Counted from the stretch's first letter, positions 1 through 10,775 are shown. The stretch is 64,000 bases of DNA from Rhizophagus irregularis (GCF_026210795.1 NC_089433.1:4427001-4491000), one strand, 5' to 3'. The notes: generated from the sequence alone by a model not told the origin. Numbers and translations are program-made.

Positions 1-1330
1 GGCCTACAAAAAAAGAAAGCTGAAACGTTAGTAAACGTTTCGCTAAAATAAAAGAAAAAAAGTAAAATGAAATTTCGAAGCCTTACCTTTGAAATAAGAG
101 ACTGGAACCTGCCTTTCGGTTTCTTGTACAGTTGTACCTACGAAAAGTAAAAAAATGAACGTTAGAATTAGTAACGTTCATTAAATAAAATAATAAAAAA
201 AAATCGAAGATTTTACCTTCGATATGGAAGTTCTTTCGGCTTCCTTTACCTAAAAAAAAAAGAATAACGAACGTTAGTGAACGTTCGTTTAAATAAAAAG
301 AAAAAAAAATTCGAAGGTTAAATTTACCTTCGATATAGAGACCCGGAACTCGTTTTCGGATTCCTTTACCTAAAAAAAAGGAAATATGAACGTTGTTAAC
401 GTTCGTCAATAAAGTTAAAAAATATATATATATATTTTTTTTTTTGAAAGGTTTTACCTTCGATATGGAAGTCCGGTTTGTCTTTCGGCTTCCTTTAACT
501 AAAAAAAAGACGAAACGTTAGTTAACGTTCGTCAATATAAATTAATTTTAAAAAAAATTAATTTTTTTTTTCGAAGGTTTATTTCACCTTCGATATAGGA
601 GCCCAGAACTCAGTTTCGGCTTCTTTTATCTAAAAAAAATAAGACGAAACATTAGTTAACGTTCGTCAATAAAGTTAATAAAACAAAATATTTTTTTTTC
701 AAAGGTTTTACCTTCAAAGTAAAGTCCGGAGCCATTTTTTGGCGTCAGGACCTATAAAATACAAAAACGAACGTAACTAACGTTCGTTAAAGTTAAAATA
801 TAAAAAAAAAATATTTCGAAGATTTTTACCTTCGAAATAAGAGTCCGGAGCTGATCTTCAGCATCCAGGACCTAAAAATATGAAAACGAACGTTAGTGAT
901 GTTCGTTAAATAAAATTAAAGATTCGGAAGTTAATATACCTCCGAATTTCAAAATCATCGATAGGTTCCATCCGGAACCTATATAATATAAAAAAAAATT
1001 ATTTTTTTTTTTAAAAAATAAATTAAGATTCAGAGGTAAGCATACCTCCGAATTCCAATATCTTTGATGGGTTCCATCCAGAACCTATATAATATAAAAA
1101 AAATTGTTTTTTTTTTAAAAAAAATAAATTAAATTTCGGAGGTAAGCATACCTCCGAATTCCAACTAAAATCATCGATAGGTTCCATCCGGAACCTATAT
1201 AATATAAAAAAAATTTTTTTTTCTCTAAAAATAATTAAAGTTTCGGAGGTGATATACCTCCAAATTAAAATTGACAATAAGCTCTATTATGTTCTTGACT
1301 TACAAACTGAACGTTAACTGATGTTCATTC
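1..1330 (-). repeat. Tandem array of intron-signal repeats, minus strand
   Basis: Read on the minus strand, units of roughly 110-130 bp repeat about eleven times. Each has a 3' splice-like poly-T plus AG, an exon-like block of 33-51 nt, a 5' splice-like GTAARN, and in the left seven units a palindrome containing CTAAC. Exon-like blocks lie at 137-87, 249-217, 369-328, 498-458, 629-588, 751-712, 871-830, 978-940, 1084-1046 and 1194-1152. Several are multiples of 3 (51, 33, 42, 42, 42, 39, 39). The 5' splice signal lies inside a short inverted repeat such as CGAAGGTAAAATCTTCG. A further acceptor at 4-5 shows that the array continues past the window's left edge. Whether it is transcribed and spliced is unknown. 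Confidence 0.75.
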
Positions 1331-1861
1331 AAAAAAATTTTTTTTTTTCAAAGAAGAAAAAAAAGGAATACGACTCCTTTTTTAGTTCTGATTTCCCTGC
1401 ATGTTGCAGATTATGTGCTGAATGTTGGACGAATTTGCCTTAAAGACTCCGAACCTTGCAAATAAATTTTTTTTTAAAAAAAAAAATTTCTCTGATAAGT
1501 TTCAAAGCTTAAAAAATAATAGAAATATTTTTTCTTTGGAATCTTTAACAGATTATTTCCTGAAAGGTGTTGTAAAAAAAATTATTTCACAAAGTTTTTT
1601 TCTTTAGTAATAAGTGTTGTAGAAAAAATTATTTTTTTAAAGTCTTGTAAAGTTTTTTTTTTTAAAGAGTATTGTAGAAAAAATCATTTAAGTATTAAAT
1701 CAAGTTAGAGTTAATTAAAGTTTAAATATTAAATCAATGATAAAATTGCAGATCGAACTGATATTTTAATGAAAAAAAAGCAAAAATCTGCAAAATTGCA
1801 GACTTCCGCATAAATTTTACATAAAAAAAAGCAGAAATCTGCAAAATCGCAGACTTTCCGT
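1331..1861. other. Non-coding stretch with a short direct repeat
   Basis: No convincing gene. Around 1770-1860 a motif of about 60 bp (GCARAAATCTGCAAAATYGCAG plus flanks) occurs twice in tandem, just before the LINE scrap. The rest is AT-rich with poly-A/T runs. Confidence 0.5.
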
Positions 1862-2043
1862 ATGGATGATACAAATTTCATGGCTGGAAACCAGGAAAAT
1901 TTAGAAAAAATTTTATCAATTGCTAACACCTTTTATAATCTTAATGATATAAAAATCAATAAGGATAAATCAGAATTATTATTAAAAAAACAATATATCC
2001 CGGATTCTCTATCCTTGAGTTTTGAAACATCGATAGTTAATAT
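1862..2043 (+). pseudogene. LINE reverse transcriptase fragment (palm motif)
   Basis: A short open stretch starts with MDDTN and continues with a conserved-looking helix and an NxxKINKDKSELLL segment. This resembles the (Y/F)xDD box and following region of non-LTR (LINE-type) reverse transcriptases. Nothing upstream continues it and the coding resemblance stops where a CACTGGTC terminus begins at 2044, so it is a truncated remnant. It may belong to the same LINE family as the RNase H remnant split around the gypsy element at 8.4-21.3 kb, but the middle of the protein is missing. Confidence 0.55.
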
Positions 2044-2211
2044 CACTGGTCGAAATAAAAACTTTCGGTCATGTGACAAATCGGCTGATCTGTCACACAT
2101 TTCGGCCAAATTTTGGAAATTATTAAAAATCGGCCAAATTTCAACATATATGATTTATGGCCGATTTATTGAATTATTTAATCAAACGTTACGCATTACG
2201 CATTACACGTA

Positions 2212-2262
2212 TTAAAAGTTTAAAAAAGGATCATCTTATACATCCTTTTTTAAACTTTTTTA
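2212..2262. repeat. Short hairpin repeat
   Basis: AAAAGTTTAAAAAAGGAT is followed after about 15 nt by its near-complement ATCCTTTTTTAAACTTTTTT, an inverted repeat that would fold into a hairpin. It lies just upstream of the pyrimidine tract. Confidence 0.5.
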
Positions 2263-2265
2263 ATT

Positions 2266-2400
2266 TTTTCTTTCCCTCCTCTTTCCTTTCCTTCGTTCCC
2301 CTTCCCTGTTTCCCCTTCTTCCCCTTTCCCTTCCTTCGTTCTCCTTTCCCTTCCTTCTCTTTTCCTTCCTTCCCCTTCCCCCTTTCACTTTTTTTACTTT
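2266..2400 (+). promoter_or_regulatory. Pyrimidine-rich (CT) tract upstream of an intron-signal array
   Basis: About 135 nt of almost pure C/T, made of repeated CCTTCC/CCCTTTCC blocks, directly precedes the plus-strand array at 2411. A similar tract at 34493-34635 precedes another plus-strand array. CT-rich tracts are common near fungal transcription starts, so a promoter role is possible but unproven. Long reading frames here are only compositional. Confidence 0.4.
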
Positions 2401-2760
2401 TTTTTTATAGGTTCGGCTTTCAGGTGGGCTTCCGAAGTATAGAAAAACCAAGTTTCGTAAGTACGAAACTTGGTTTATTTTTTTTTTATTTTTTAATTTA
2501 ATATGAACGGTTACTAACTGTTCTTTATTATTTTTTACTTTTTTTTTAGGTTCGGCCATTCGGATGGGCTTCTGAAGTATAGAAACCCCCAAAGATTCAT
2601 AAGTACGAATTCTTTGGAGTTTTTTTTTATATTTTTAATATGAACGGTTAATACTAACCATTCTTTATTATTTTTTTTTTAGATGTGGCCGTTCGGGTGG
2701 GCTTCCAAAGTATAGAAAAACCAAGTTTCGTAAGTTTAAAACTTGGTTATTTTTTTTTTG
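2401..2760 (+). repeat. Tandem array of intron-signal repeats (three units)
   Basis: Three units carry acceptor (T-run plus AG), an exon-like block and a donor: 2411-2456, 2550-2598 and 2683-2729 (46, 49, 47 nt). The blocks share GGTTCGG...GGGCTTCYGAAGTATAGAAA. The donor GTAAGT lies in a palindrome (AAGTTTCGTAAGTACGAAACTT). The first two are followed by a palindrome of the GAACGGTTACTAACTGTTC type holding the branch-point-like TACTAAC. The second unit's donor reads ATAAGT instead of GTAAGT, so that copy is damaged. Confidence 0.75.
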
Positions 2761-4220
2761 TTTATCATATGGGCCGATCCTTGGAATCTAATTTTTTTAC
2801 ACAAAAATAATTTTATTAAAGCAAATATAAATTATCATTTATATAAGAATAATAAATTTATACCAGATAATGCAAAAAAAACTAATTAATTATATAATTT
2901 TTAATTTTTTTTTAATATAAGAAATCATTAAAATTTAAAAGATCAAATATAACTCTCATGACAAAATCATTGATAATTCTTCGTAGAAATAAGCTATACA
3001 AATAAATTTACATTCATTTGAAAGAGAAAATCGAGATCTATCTAATGAATCTAAAATCAAGTGAATTGAATCACTAGTTGTTCAGTAATCACGTTCAGTA
3101 TATTATTGAATTTTATCTAAATTTGATCATTAATTACTTCACATATAGTGATTTAATTTGAATGATCTTTGCTCCCTAGTGTGATGCCAACTTTTATCTT
3201 TAAAATAAATTTAAAATAATTCATTTAATATATGTAGATGTTTAGGAATCATCAATTATATTATTAATATAAAATTTTGTAAGTTTGATAAAATCTGATA
3301 TAAAAAAATTTATTAAATACCTGTAGATGCAAGCTACACGAATGATATTATATTCATTTGAAAGAGAAAATTGAGGTCTATCTAATAAGCCTAAAATCGA
3401 ATGAATTGAATCACTGGATTGTGAATAATTACGTCTAATATATTTATTTTTAATTTTTAAATTTGATTTGACTTTGATCGTTAATTACGCCTCATCCAGT
3501 GATCCAATTTTCCTGATCTTTGATTCTTACGATAGAGCAAATTCTCAGCTTTCAAATGAATGTAAAATGATGACGTTAGCATATCTCCAGGAATAATAAT
3601 GCACGATTTTGTCACCTGCATAAAGTCCGATCTGAAAATTTTATTTCTTACCAAAAAATGCTTTCATAAGAGAATCCCAAATTCTTTTACTTTATTTAAA
3701 AGATTTTATTTGCCATTTAAGGATTTTAGTAGAATAAATCTAATGAAATAATTTTAAAAGATAAAAAACAAATATATAATTAGTTATTTTTTAAAAAAAA
3801 GAATATCTTATTATTCATTTTACAACTATTTTACATCATAATTATTTTTTATTTGCATGTATTTTTTACAAAGAAAAAACAATAAATAAAAATTATGAAA
3901 AAATATGTCTTATCTATGTATATAAAATATTAAGTTTTTTCTTTTACTTACCACTTAAAAATAACTGCTATATTTGCTTATAAACTTTTTTGTCATATTT
4001 AATAAAAGTGAATAGAAAAATGATGGAAAAGTGATGGGAGTGATGGGGAAAAAGAAATGGTTATTACCGTTATTTTTGAATATTGATTAAAAAAATTTTT
4101 TTATTTTTTATTAAATCTGAGTTACGTAAATATGTAACACATATTTAATTTAGATTTGTGTAATGTTAATCTTACTAAAATATTAAATTTTTATAAAAAT
4201 CTTAATTAGACTAATTCCAA
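2761..4220. repeat. Non-coding region with diverged direct and inverted repeats
   Basis: No gene is supported. A block starting CATTCATTTGAAAGAGAAAAT at about 3010 and again at about 3349 (roughly 190-200 bp each) forms a diverged direct repeat, each containing GAATTGAATCACT. An inverted partner (CTTTCAAATGAATG) at about 3549 suggests a MITE-like element ending there. The remainder is AT-rich and featureless. Confidence 0.45.
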
Positions 4221-4229
4221 AAATCGGCA

Positions 4230-5515
4230 CATATGTTTTTAATATTATGAACGGTTATTAATAACCGTTCTTTACTTTTTTTTAGGATCGGATGTTCTGA
4301 AGAATGGGAAAATTCCAAGATTCGTAAGAATCTTGGATTTTTTTTTATTTTTTTTAAAAAAAATATTACAAACGGTTACTAATAACCGTTCTTTTATTTT
4401 TTATAGGTTCGGGTGGGCTTCTGTATTCTGAAGAACGGGAAAATTCCAAAGATAAGAATCTTAGATTTTTTTTTATTTTTTTAAAAAAATATTACAAACG
4501 GTTACTAATAACCGTTCTTTTCTATTTTTTAGGATCTGATGGGCTTCCGAAGAAAGGAAAACCAAGAAACCAAGATTCGTAAGTAAGTACGAATCTTGGT
4601 TTAAGTTTTTTTGTTTTTTTTTTAATATATGAACAGTTCTAACCGTTCTTTACTTTTTTTTTAGAATCTGGCAGGCTTCCAAAAAACGAAAACCCAAAGA
4701 TTCGTAAGTACGAGTACGAATCTTTAATTTTTTATTTATTTATTATTATTACGAATGGTTTACTAACCATTCTTTCTTTTTTTTATAGGTTCGGGTGGGC
4801 TTCTGAAGAATGAAAACCCAAAGATAAAGATTCGTAAGTACAAATCTTTACTTTTTTTTTCTTTTTTTTTAATTTTATTAATGAACAGTTACTAATAACC
4901 GTTCTTTTTTTTATTTTTTAGGTGCGGTAGGCTTCCGACGAATGAAAATTCAAAGATAAAGATTCGTAAGTACGAATCTTTACTTTTTTTTCTTTTTTCA
5001 AAGCTTTCTTTAAAAAAAATTTTTTTTTATTAATTAATTTATTTTCTTTATTTGAGTAGGTTTCGGCTTTGGTTGGATAGGTAATTTTCGTTTCGAACTT
5101 TTTTTTTTTAAAAAAAACAATTTATTTAGTTTTTTTCTATTTTGTAGGTTTTGACTTTGGTTTATGGGCGTTTGATAGGTGAGTTTAGTTTCGAAACTTT
5201 GTTTTCTTTTCAAAACTTTAACAAAAAATATTAATTTTATTTATTTATTTTGTAGTATCGGTTGTGATATCCTTGGGCTTTGGATATGTAAGTTTCGAAA
5301 TTTCGCCTTCTTTCGAAACTTTAAAATTTTATTTATTTTTTTATTTTATAGGTATCGGCTGTGATATCTCCTTGGCGGGCTTTGGATCAGTAAAGTTTCG
5401 TTTTCTTTTCGAAACTGTTTTAAGAAAAAACTAATTCTTTCTTTCTTTTTTTTGTAGGTTTCCACTTTAAACTTTTATTGAACAGATTGTGTAAGTTTCA
5501 TATTTCAAAACGATG
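4230..5515 (+). repeat. Tandem array of intron-signal repeats (about eleven units)
   Basis: Plus-strand exon-like blocks bounded by AG and GT lie at 4286-4323, 4533-4578, 4665-4703, 4789-4833, 4922-4965, 5060-5080, 5148-5178, 5256-5287, 5352-5389 and 5458-5490, plus one damaged copy from 4407. In the first group the donor sits in CAAAGATTCGTAAGTACGAATCTT-type palindromes and the branch-like CTAAT/CTAAC in GAACGGTTACTAATAACCGTTC-type palindromes. From about 5040 the block sequence changes (TTTCGGCTTTGG..., then TATCGGYTGTGATATC...) while the intron signals persist, so this is a second subfamily. Confidence 0.75.
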
Positions 5516-6060
5516 TTACCGATACCTGCCACATATCAGCAGACTGAACTTATACTCAGTTCAACATTATACTTGGTTTAGATTTTATAATCTCTTAACT
5601 TCTCGCTCTCTTTCATTTATATTTCTTACGTTCTCATACATTCTCATAATTTCTCTTTTAAACTGCGAGAGTTCTCTTTACTTCTTATTACAATTCATAT
5701 AATAGTTAAACTGGGATAATTTCCCTTACTTTACTTCTCTGGACTTATAATATAATATTAATTAATTCTCAAGCGTACAATGAGCATATTCATATTTGAA
5801 TAACTTTTAATAATTAATATTTTAATATTATTTTTATTTGAGCCAAAAGTTGACTGCGGAATTCCTATCAAATCCCACCTATATTTATACATTTTTAAGA
5901 AAATTATTTCTACTATTTCTAACTTTTCTACTAATAAAAATTTAAGAATAATAAGAAAATAAAGATGTATTATCATATGACTATCTCGTGACTAAACTAA
6001 ACTAAACTATAAATATTATTTTATCGGTTCATTATTTATCCTTCGGCTAATTATTTATCC
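5513..6060 (-). repeat. Diverged solo or partial LTR (gypsy family of 8605-19866)
   Basis: The reverse complement matches the gypsy LTR over most of its length: TTTAGTTTAGTTTAGTCACGAGATAGTCATATGATA, the CTCATTGTACGCTTGAGAATTAATTAATATTA block and the CTCTCGCAGTTT segment are all recognisable. The inner (5') end of the LTR is lost after about 6060. It is far more diverged than the two LTRs at 8.6 and 19.2 kb, so it is an older insertion. Confidence 0.75.
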
Positions 6061-7393
6061 GTATTATATTTTCAGTTAACTAATTATCACTATCTAACAT
6101 TAATTTCTGTGTAATCTATCCCATATCTTCGATTACAACAAATTTTTTTTTATTGAAGAAATTTTAACTAATCATTTTTTCTTTTTTTTTGTAGGTTTCT
6201 TAACGAATTCTAGATTTTTTAATGTAGATGGTGAGTCAGGTGAATGGTAGCAAGTATCTTTCAGAATGTTTAGGACCTCTGTCTTATCATAATCCTTTAC
6301 TCAATCGTCATTACGTTTAAAAAGGGAAATAGCACCCTTAACTCTACGCGATTTTTTCTAAAATATAACGAATGTTTAGTATCAATTTCGAAATGACAGT
6401 AAAAAGACAGATTTGATCGCCCAAATTCCCTCTGTCATCAATTTACAGAGTTACCACATCAAATGGGCATTCTCATGGTCGAACGAACGAATAATTGAAC
6501 AAACGAACAAATAAACGAACAAGCAAATAATCAACGACATAATTAACAACAACATAATCAACGAACAACATGCAACAACATATAACAACATTCTTGGTTC
6601 ACAACATAAATAGCATTAGTAATATAAAACAACAAATGATATAAAATAAAATTAACTTCTCTAAATTTTCCCCAAATTATATCCACTTTTACCTTTCATT
6701 TCAAAACTTCCATAGCTCTCGCTACGAATTATTACTTTTCAAAAGTATATATTTAATTCATCTTAAAATTTTCATTTTGTTCAATTAAAATTAATTAAGC
6801 AAACATTAATTAAAGTTTAGGGCGAACCTATTACCTTTAATTAACATTAAACTTTACTAACAAATAATTAAATGAAACTTATATTTTTATTGAGTTCTGT
6901 GGATGAGAACTATGGAATTACTTTGAATTCCGCTCTCTATTTATACAAATTTTATGCTACTTTCTATTCTATCTATATATTATCTTTGAACTATCTTTCT
7001 AATATGCTATCTATATTTTAAATACGCTATCTTTTAATATGCTATCTTTTATATATGTTCTTTTTAATATGTTATCTTTTATGTTCCATCTTTATACTAT
7101 CTTTTTATATTATCTTTTATATTATTTTATGTTCTTTAATCTTTCTGACATTATTTTATATGTTCTTTCAATTCGCTTTATATGTTTTGCTTATAATCTA
7201 TCTTTTGTGGCTTATAATTATTCTTTCTAATCATTCTTATTGTTAAAGATTGCTAAGCTGCAATTGATTGACTCTAATTATTCTATTAGTTCTTTGTCAA
7301 TCATTCGATAAATATTACATCATGTAGATCATTACTCTTCCTAAATGTTTATCCTTTTTCGGCTAATTATTTATCCATCTACGCCAATTCATA
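6061..7393. other. Non-coding, probable older LTR-element debris
   Basis: No gene is supported. An acceptor-like T-run plus TAG lies at about 6195. A run of AACGAACAAAY repeats lies at about 6480-6600. Segments near 6900-6960 (GAATTCCGCTCTCTATTTATAC) and near 7355-7380 (TTTTTCGGCTAATTATTTATCC) resemble the reversed gypsy LTR, so a second, strongly decayed LTR copy may end near 7390. Reading frames near 7039-7246 are low-complexity T-rich sequence. Confidence 0.35.
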
Positions 7394-7930
7394 CACAGGT
7401 CGAAAAGTGAAAAATCAGGCATCAATCAGTCACCAATCGGTCACCAATCAGGTACCTGATTGGTGACCGATTGGTGCCTGATTGGCATTTTCGCCAAATA
7501 CCGTCACCAATCAGGCAGTTTGCTAACTTTTGATCCAGTGATCAGAAAAAGATGAAATATAGCTCATTGGAATCGTCTCAATATGACGAATCTAATGGTA
7601 GTAAAATCGCATCTCTAGGATTAATACTTGATGGGAAATTAAGTAAAATATAAAAATGAAAATGTATCATTTATATTTTATTTAATTTTTTATTAACTAT
7701 CAATCCTAGAGATGCGATTTTACTACCATTAGATTCGTCTTGTTGAGACGATTCCAATGAGCTATATTTCATCTTTTTCTGATCACTGGATCAAAAGTTA
7801 GTAAACTGCCTGATTGGTGACAGTATTTGGCGAAAATGCCAATCAGGCACCAATCAGTCACCAATCAGTCACCAATCAGCTACCTGATTGGTGACCGATT
7901 GGTGCCTGATTTTTCACTTTTCGACCTGTG
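7394..7930. mobile_element. Foldback (long inverted repeat) element
   Basis: The first about 240 bp are the near-exact reverse complement of the last about 240 bp: CACAGGTCGAAAAGTGAAAA at the left, TTTTCACTTTTCGACCTGTG at the right. Only a short AT-rich loop lies between (about 7625-7700). ATA flanks both ends and may be a 3-bp target duplication. Each arm contains its own palindrome of CACCAATCRG units centred on a GGTACC-type core near 7450, and a partner near 7875. There is no open reading frame, so it is a non-autonomous foldback/MITE element of unknown superfamily. Confidence 0.85.
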
Positions 7931-8395
7931 ATAATTAATTTGTTTGTTTTTAATATTTGGCAATTACATTTGATGGTTGAATTTTATCATCTTTTCATAC
8001 TTGATATTCGACCGTTTACAATGGTAAATGCTTCGGAATTGAAAAACAGAAGATGAAATATTATATATGTAGACTACATTGTATGTTAGTGTTAAATATA
8101 TTGTATACGTAGGCGAAATATAGTATTAAATATATTGTAGGTGAAATAGGATATTATTAGTATTAAATATATATTATATATTAAATAAAATACAATTTTA
8201 TGAATTAATGTTCAGTATAAAAATGCTATCTGAAACTTATGCGAAACTTAACCAAAATTTAGACGAGTGGCAGTCTGAGTGGTAACACTCGATAAAAACT
8301 TTTGGTTAGAAGATTCGTCCAACTTCGACCGGATTTTAGCCATAATTCGGGCCAAATTTGCCTATACGAAACCTGGCCAAATTGGACTATTTTGA
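7931..8395. other. Non-coding flank
   Basis: AT-rich. Short repeats of TATTAAATATATTGTA with GGCGAAATA occur at 8090-8175. From about 8260 the sequence takes on GGCCAAATTT-type subterminal motifs of the CACTA family. No gene seen. Confidence 0.4.
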
Positions 8396-8403
8396 CTAGT
8401 AGT

Positions 8404-8604
8404 ACCAGATATTATTCAATCACATATTGAGTCAAATATATGGCATGAACATAAATTTATTATAGAGCCAACGCTTTTTAAACAAGATGATATTTGATTA
8501 AATATTTTTGATTTCAATATGCAAAAATCAATGCAAAATTGTATAGAAAAATATGTTAAAAAAGAAAAATTTAATAAGAACTTAACAATCGAAAGGCTAT
8601 ACGT
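8404..8604 (+). pseudogene. LINE ORF fragment, left of the gypsy insertion
   Basis: One reading frame with a single TGA (8495) runs into the left LTR and continues in frame at 19867, directly after the 4-bp target duplication. Deleting the gypsy element and one copy of ACGT therefore rejoins the frame just before the LINE RNase H domain. This is direct evidence that the gypsy element inserted into a LINE coding region. Confidence 0.75.
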
Positions 8605-9310
8605 TGTAACCTGAGAAATCAGGATAATCACGTGAGCGGATGAAAAGACTGAATGGGACAAGGATAAATAATTAACCGAAGGATAAATAATTAACCGAAG
8701 GATAAATAATTAGCCGAAGGATAAATAATTAACCGATAAAATAATATTTATAGTTTAGTTTAGTTTAGTCACGAGATAGTCATATGATAATACATCTTTA
8801 TTTTCTTATTATTCTTAAATCTTTATTAGTAGAAAAGTTAGAAATGGTAGAAATAGTTTTCTTGAAAATGTATAAATATAGGTAGGATTCGTTAGGAATT
8901 CCGCAGTCAGTTTTGACTCAAATTTAATAAAATAAATATTAATTATTAAAAGTTATCTTGAATATGCTCATTGTACGCTTGAGAATTAATTAATATTATT
9001 ATTAAGTCCAGAAAAGTAAAGAAAAGGGAATTATTCTCGTTTTGTTGTATGAAATATAATAAGAAGTTAGGAGAACTCTCGCAGTTTATAAGAAATGAAG
9101 TGGTAATATTTGAAAGAATAAATATTACAGGAAGCATGATATTTTGGGAATATTATGAATAAGTGGTAGTATTGAGAATAAATACTACGGATAAATGAGA
9201 AAGAAAGCGAGAAGTTAAAAGAAAAATAAAATCTAAACCAAGCAAAGTAACGAGAAATAAAGTTAAATGAGAAAGATGTGTTTATCCACAGGTGGCAGAC
9301 GTGGGTGACA
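8605..9310 (+). repeat. 5' LTR
   Basis: 706 bp, starting TGTAACCTGAG and ending GGGTGACA. Near its start a 19-bp motif (GGATAAATAATTARCCGAA) repeats in tandem, with one more copy than in the 3' LTR. GTTTAGTTTAGTTTAGTCACG follows. Reading frames inside are LTR sequence and not genes. Confidence 0.93.
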
Positions 9311-9335
9311 ATTTGGTGCAATGCTCTCGAGAAAG
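9311..9335 (+). other. Candidate primer-binding site
   Basis: TGGTGCAATGCTCTCGAG begins 4 nt after the 5' LTR. It starts with TGG, so it is complementary to a tRNA 3' end of the form ...GCATTGCACCA, as expected for minus-strand priming. The matching tRNA was not identified. Confidence 0.6.
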
Positions 9336-10775
9336 GAAATGATCAATGAATAAAAGAAATGAAATATGATCATTCTGACTATCTTCATATAGTTAGGTAC
9401 CTACGTGATATTCCTAGAGGATCTGGACTTGAGTATAAAAAGAAAAAAAGTTATTAAGTGTACAATGAGAAATAAAAGAAGTACAAGTAATGAAGGATAA
9501 TCAAAGCATGTGTTGCTTGTGATTAGGAGATTTATCAGGAAATTATGAAGTTTATCATAAGAAATTGAAAGAAGTACATGTTAGTATGAGAAAGAACTAA
9601 CACGAATGAAAGAATAGATATTAAATGATGTATAAGCCTGATAAATAAGAAATAAAAGTTGTTAATAACAAACCTAAAAACTACCATACCTCGATGTGAA
9701 GGTAGAGGAAAGCCTAGTATAGGTTATTGGAAGTAAAAGGAGATAATTCTATAAGAATTATTGGAGTTAAGTTAGTCACGATAATGGACTATAAAAGAAA
9801 ATAAGACCGTATCGAGATTTCACGGTAAGAAAGTAAATCTAACGCAAAAGTTGCGGGTGAACTATAAACCCAAGAGGTTGCGTGGGAACCTTATAAGAAA
9901 AACACTAGTGGTTATGTGGGAACCTTTAAAACACTATAAGATTGTAAGTTGTGGGTTAAGCTGTAATAAACCCTCTAGATTGTAAGTTGCGGGTTAAACT
10001 GTAAGAAACCCCCATTATTATTATTGTACGTTGTGGGTAAAGCGGTGTTAAACCCTCATATTAATTTATTTTTGAAGAAACTTGCTGGTCAAGTAAGAGA
10101 ATAATAGAAAAAATAGTTGTGTCACCAGGGGCGTTTGTCAACAGAAATTTCAGTACATTGATCGCTTAAAAATCTGTGGCTATCCAATTATAATAAGAAA
10201 ATAATGAAAGAAATAAGAGAAAGTATAAGTCACGTGGTGAGGCGCAGTAAAATATATATATAGACCTCCCCAGTCTGAGGAGATTGTGGACTTAGATTAT
10301 TTTTAGAAAAATAAAGTTAGTATATAGACCTCCCCAGAGCTGAGGAGATTACGTAAGAATATTATGTGAGAAGTCATGTGAGTAGTACAAATCACATGAA
10401 AAGTAGGTCATATAAAGCGCAGTAAAGTGACGAAAAGAATAAAATGATGCATACCTTGATGCAGTGGAATAAAAATAAAAATGCGAAAAATTGAAATTTA
10501 AAAGGAAAAAGGGTTGTATTTATAATTTTTGGAGTAACACAGATCATGTGTTAAGAGAAAGAAAATGAAAGAAATGAAAGAAAATATAAGTCACATGATA
10601 GGGCGCAGTAGATGAAATGAAATTAGGAGAAGTATGAGAAGTACATGTAATAAATAAGAAAAATATCGATAAATAAAGAAGTAAAATATTTAAAATAAGT
10701 TATAAAAAGTATGGATTTATATTGTAAAAAGAATAAAAGTGTAATTATATTTTGAAAATAAAATAAAGCATTAAA
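9336..10775 (+). other. Retrotransposon leader with repeated motifs
   Basis: About 1.4 kb without a long frame. GYGGGTTAARCTGTAAGAAACC-type motifs repeat at about 9855-10060. ATATATAGACCTCCCCAG...TGAGGAGATT occurs twice (about 10252 and 10320) and can form CCTCCCCAG/CTGAGGAG hairpins. RGCGCAGTA recurs at about 10225, 10418 and 10603. These could be packaging, dimerisation or translation-control structures; that is inference. Confidence 0.5.

Larger units (their letters stand above)
2044..8401 (-). mobile_element. Probable remnant of a second CACTA-type element
   Basis: The left end CACTGGTCGAAATAAAAACT resembles the right terminus of the complete CACTA element at 24.2-32.2 kb. The right end, read in reverse (TACTAGTCAAAATAGTCC from 8401), resembles that element's left terminus (CACTGGTCAGAATAGTCC). 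The two ends are therefore the expected pair in inverted orientation. Both are followed inward by subterminal GGCCAAATTT/GGCAAAATTT motifs. No transposase remains; the inside is filled with intron-signal arrays, an LTR and a foldback element. No matching 3-bp target duplication is visible (TAT on the left, GTA on the right), so the pairing is inference. Confidence 0.4.

Noticed and set aside
2157-2592. Long frames on both strands over the CT-rich tract, giving Pro/Phe- or Lys/Arg/Glu-rich peptides
   Set aside because: They arise from a pyrimidine-only tract; composition and not coding explains them.
7039-7246. Two overlapping frames rich in Phe, Leu and Tyr
   Set aside because: T-rich low-complexity repeats of CTATCTTTTATAT; two frames are open at once, which is typical of non-coding sequence.
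8946-9321. Frames on the minus strand in the 5' LTR, repeated in the 3' LTR
   Set aside because: They are LTR sequence; the copy in the 3' LTR is identical because the LTR is duplicated.
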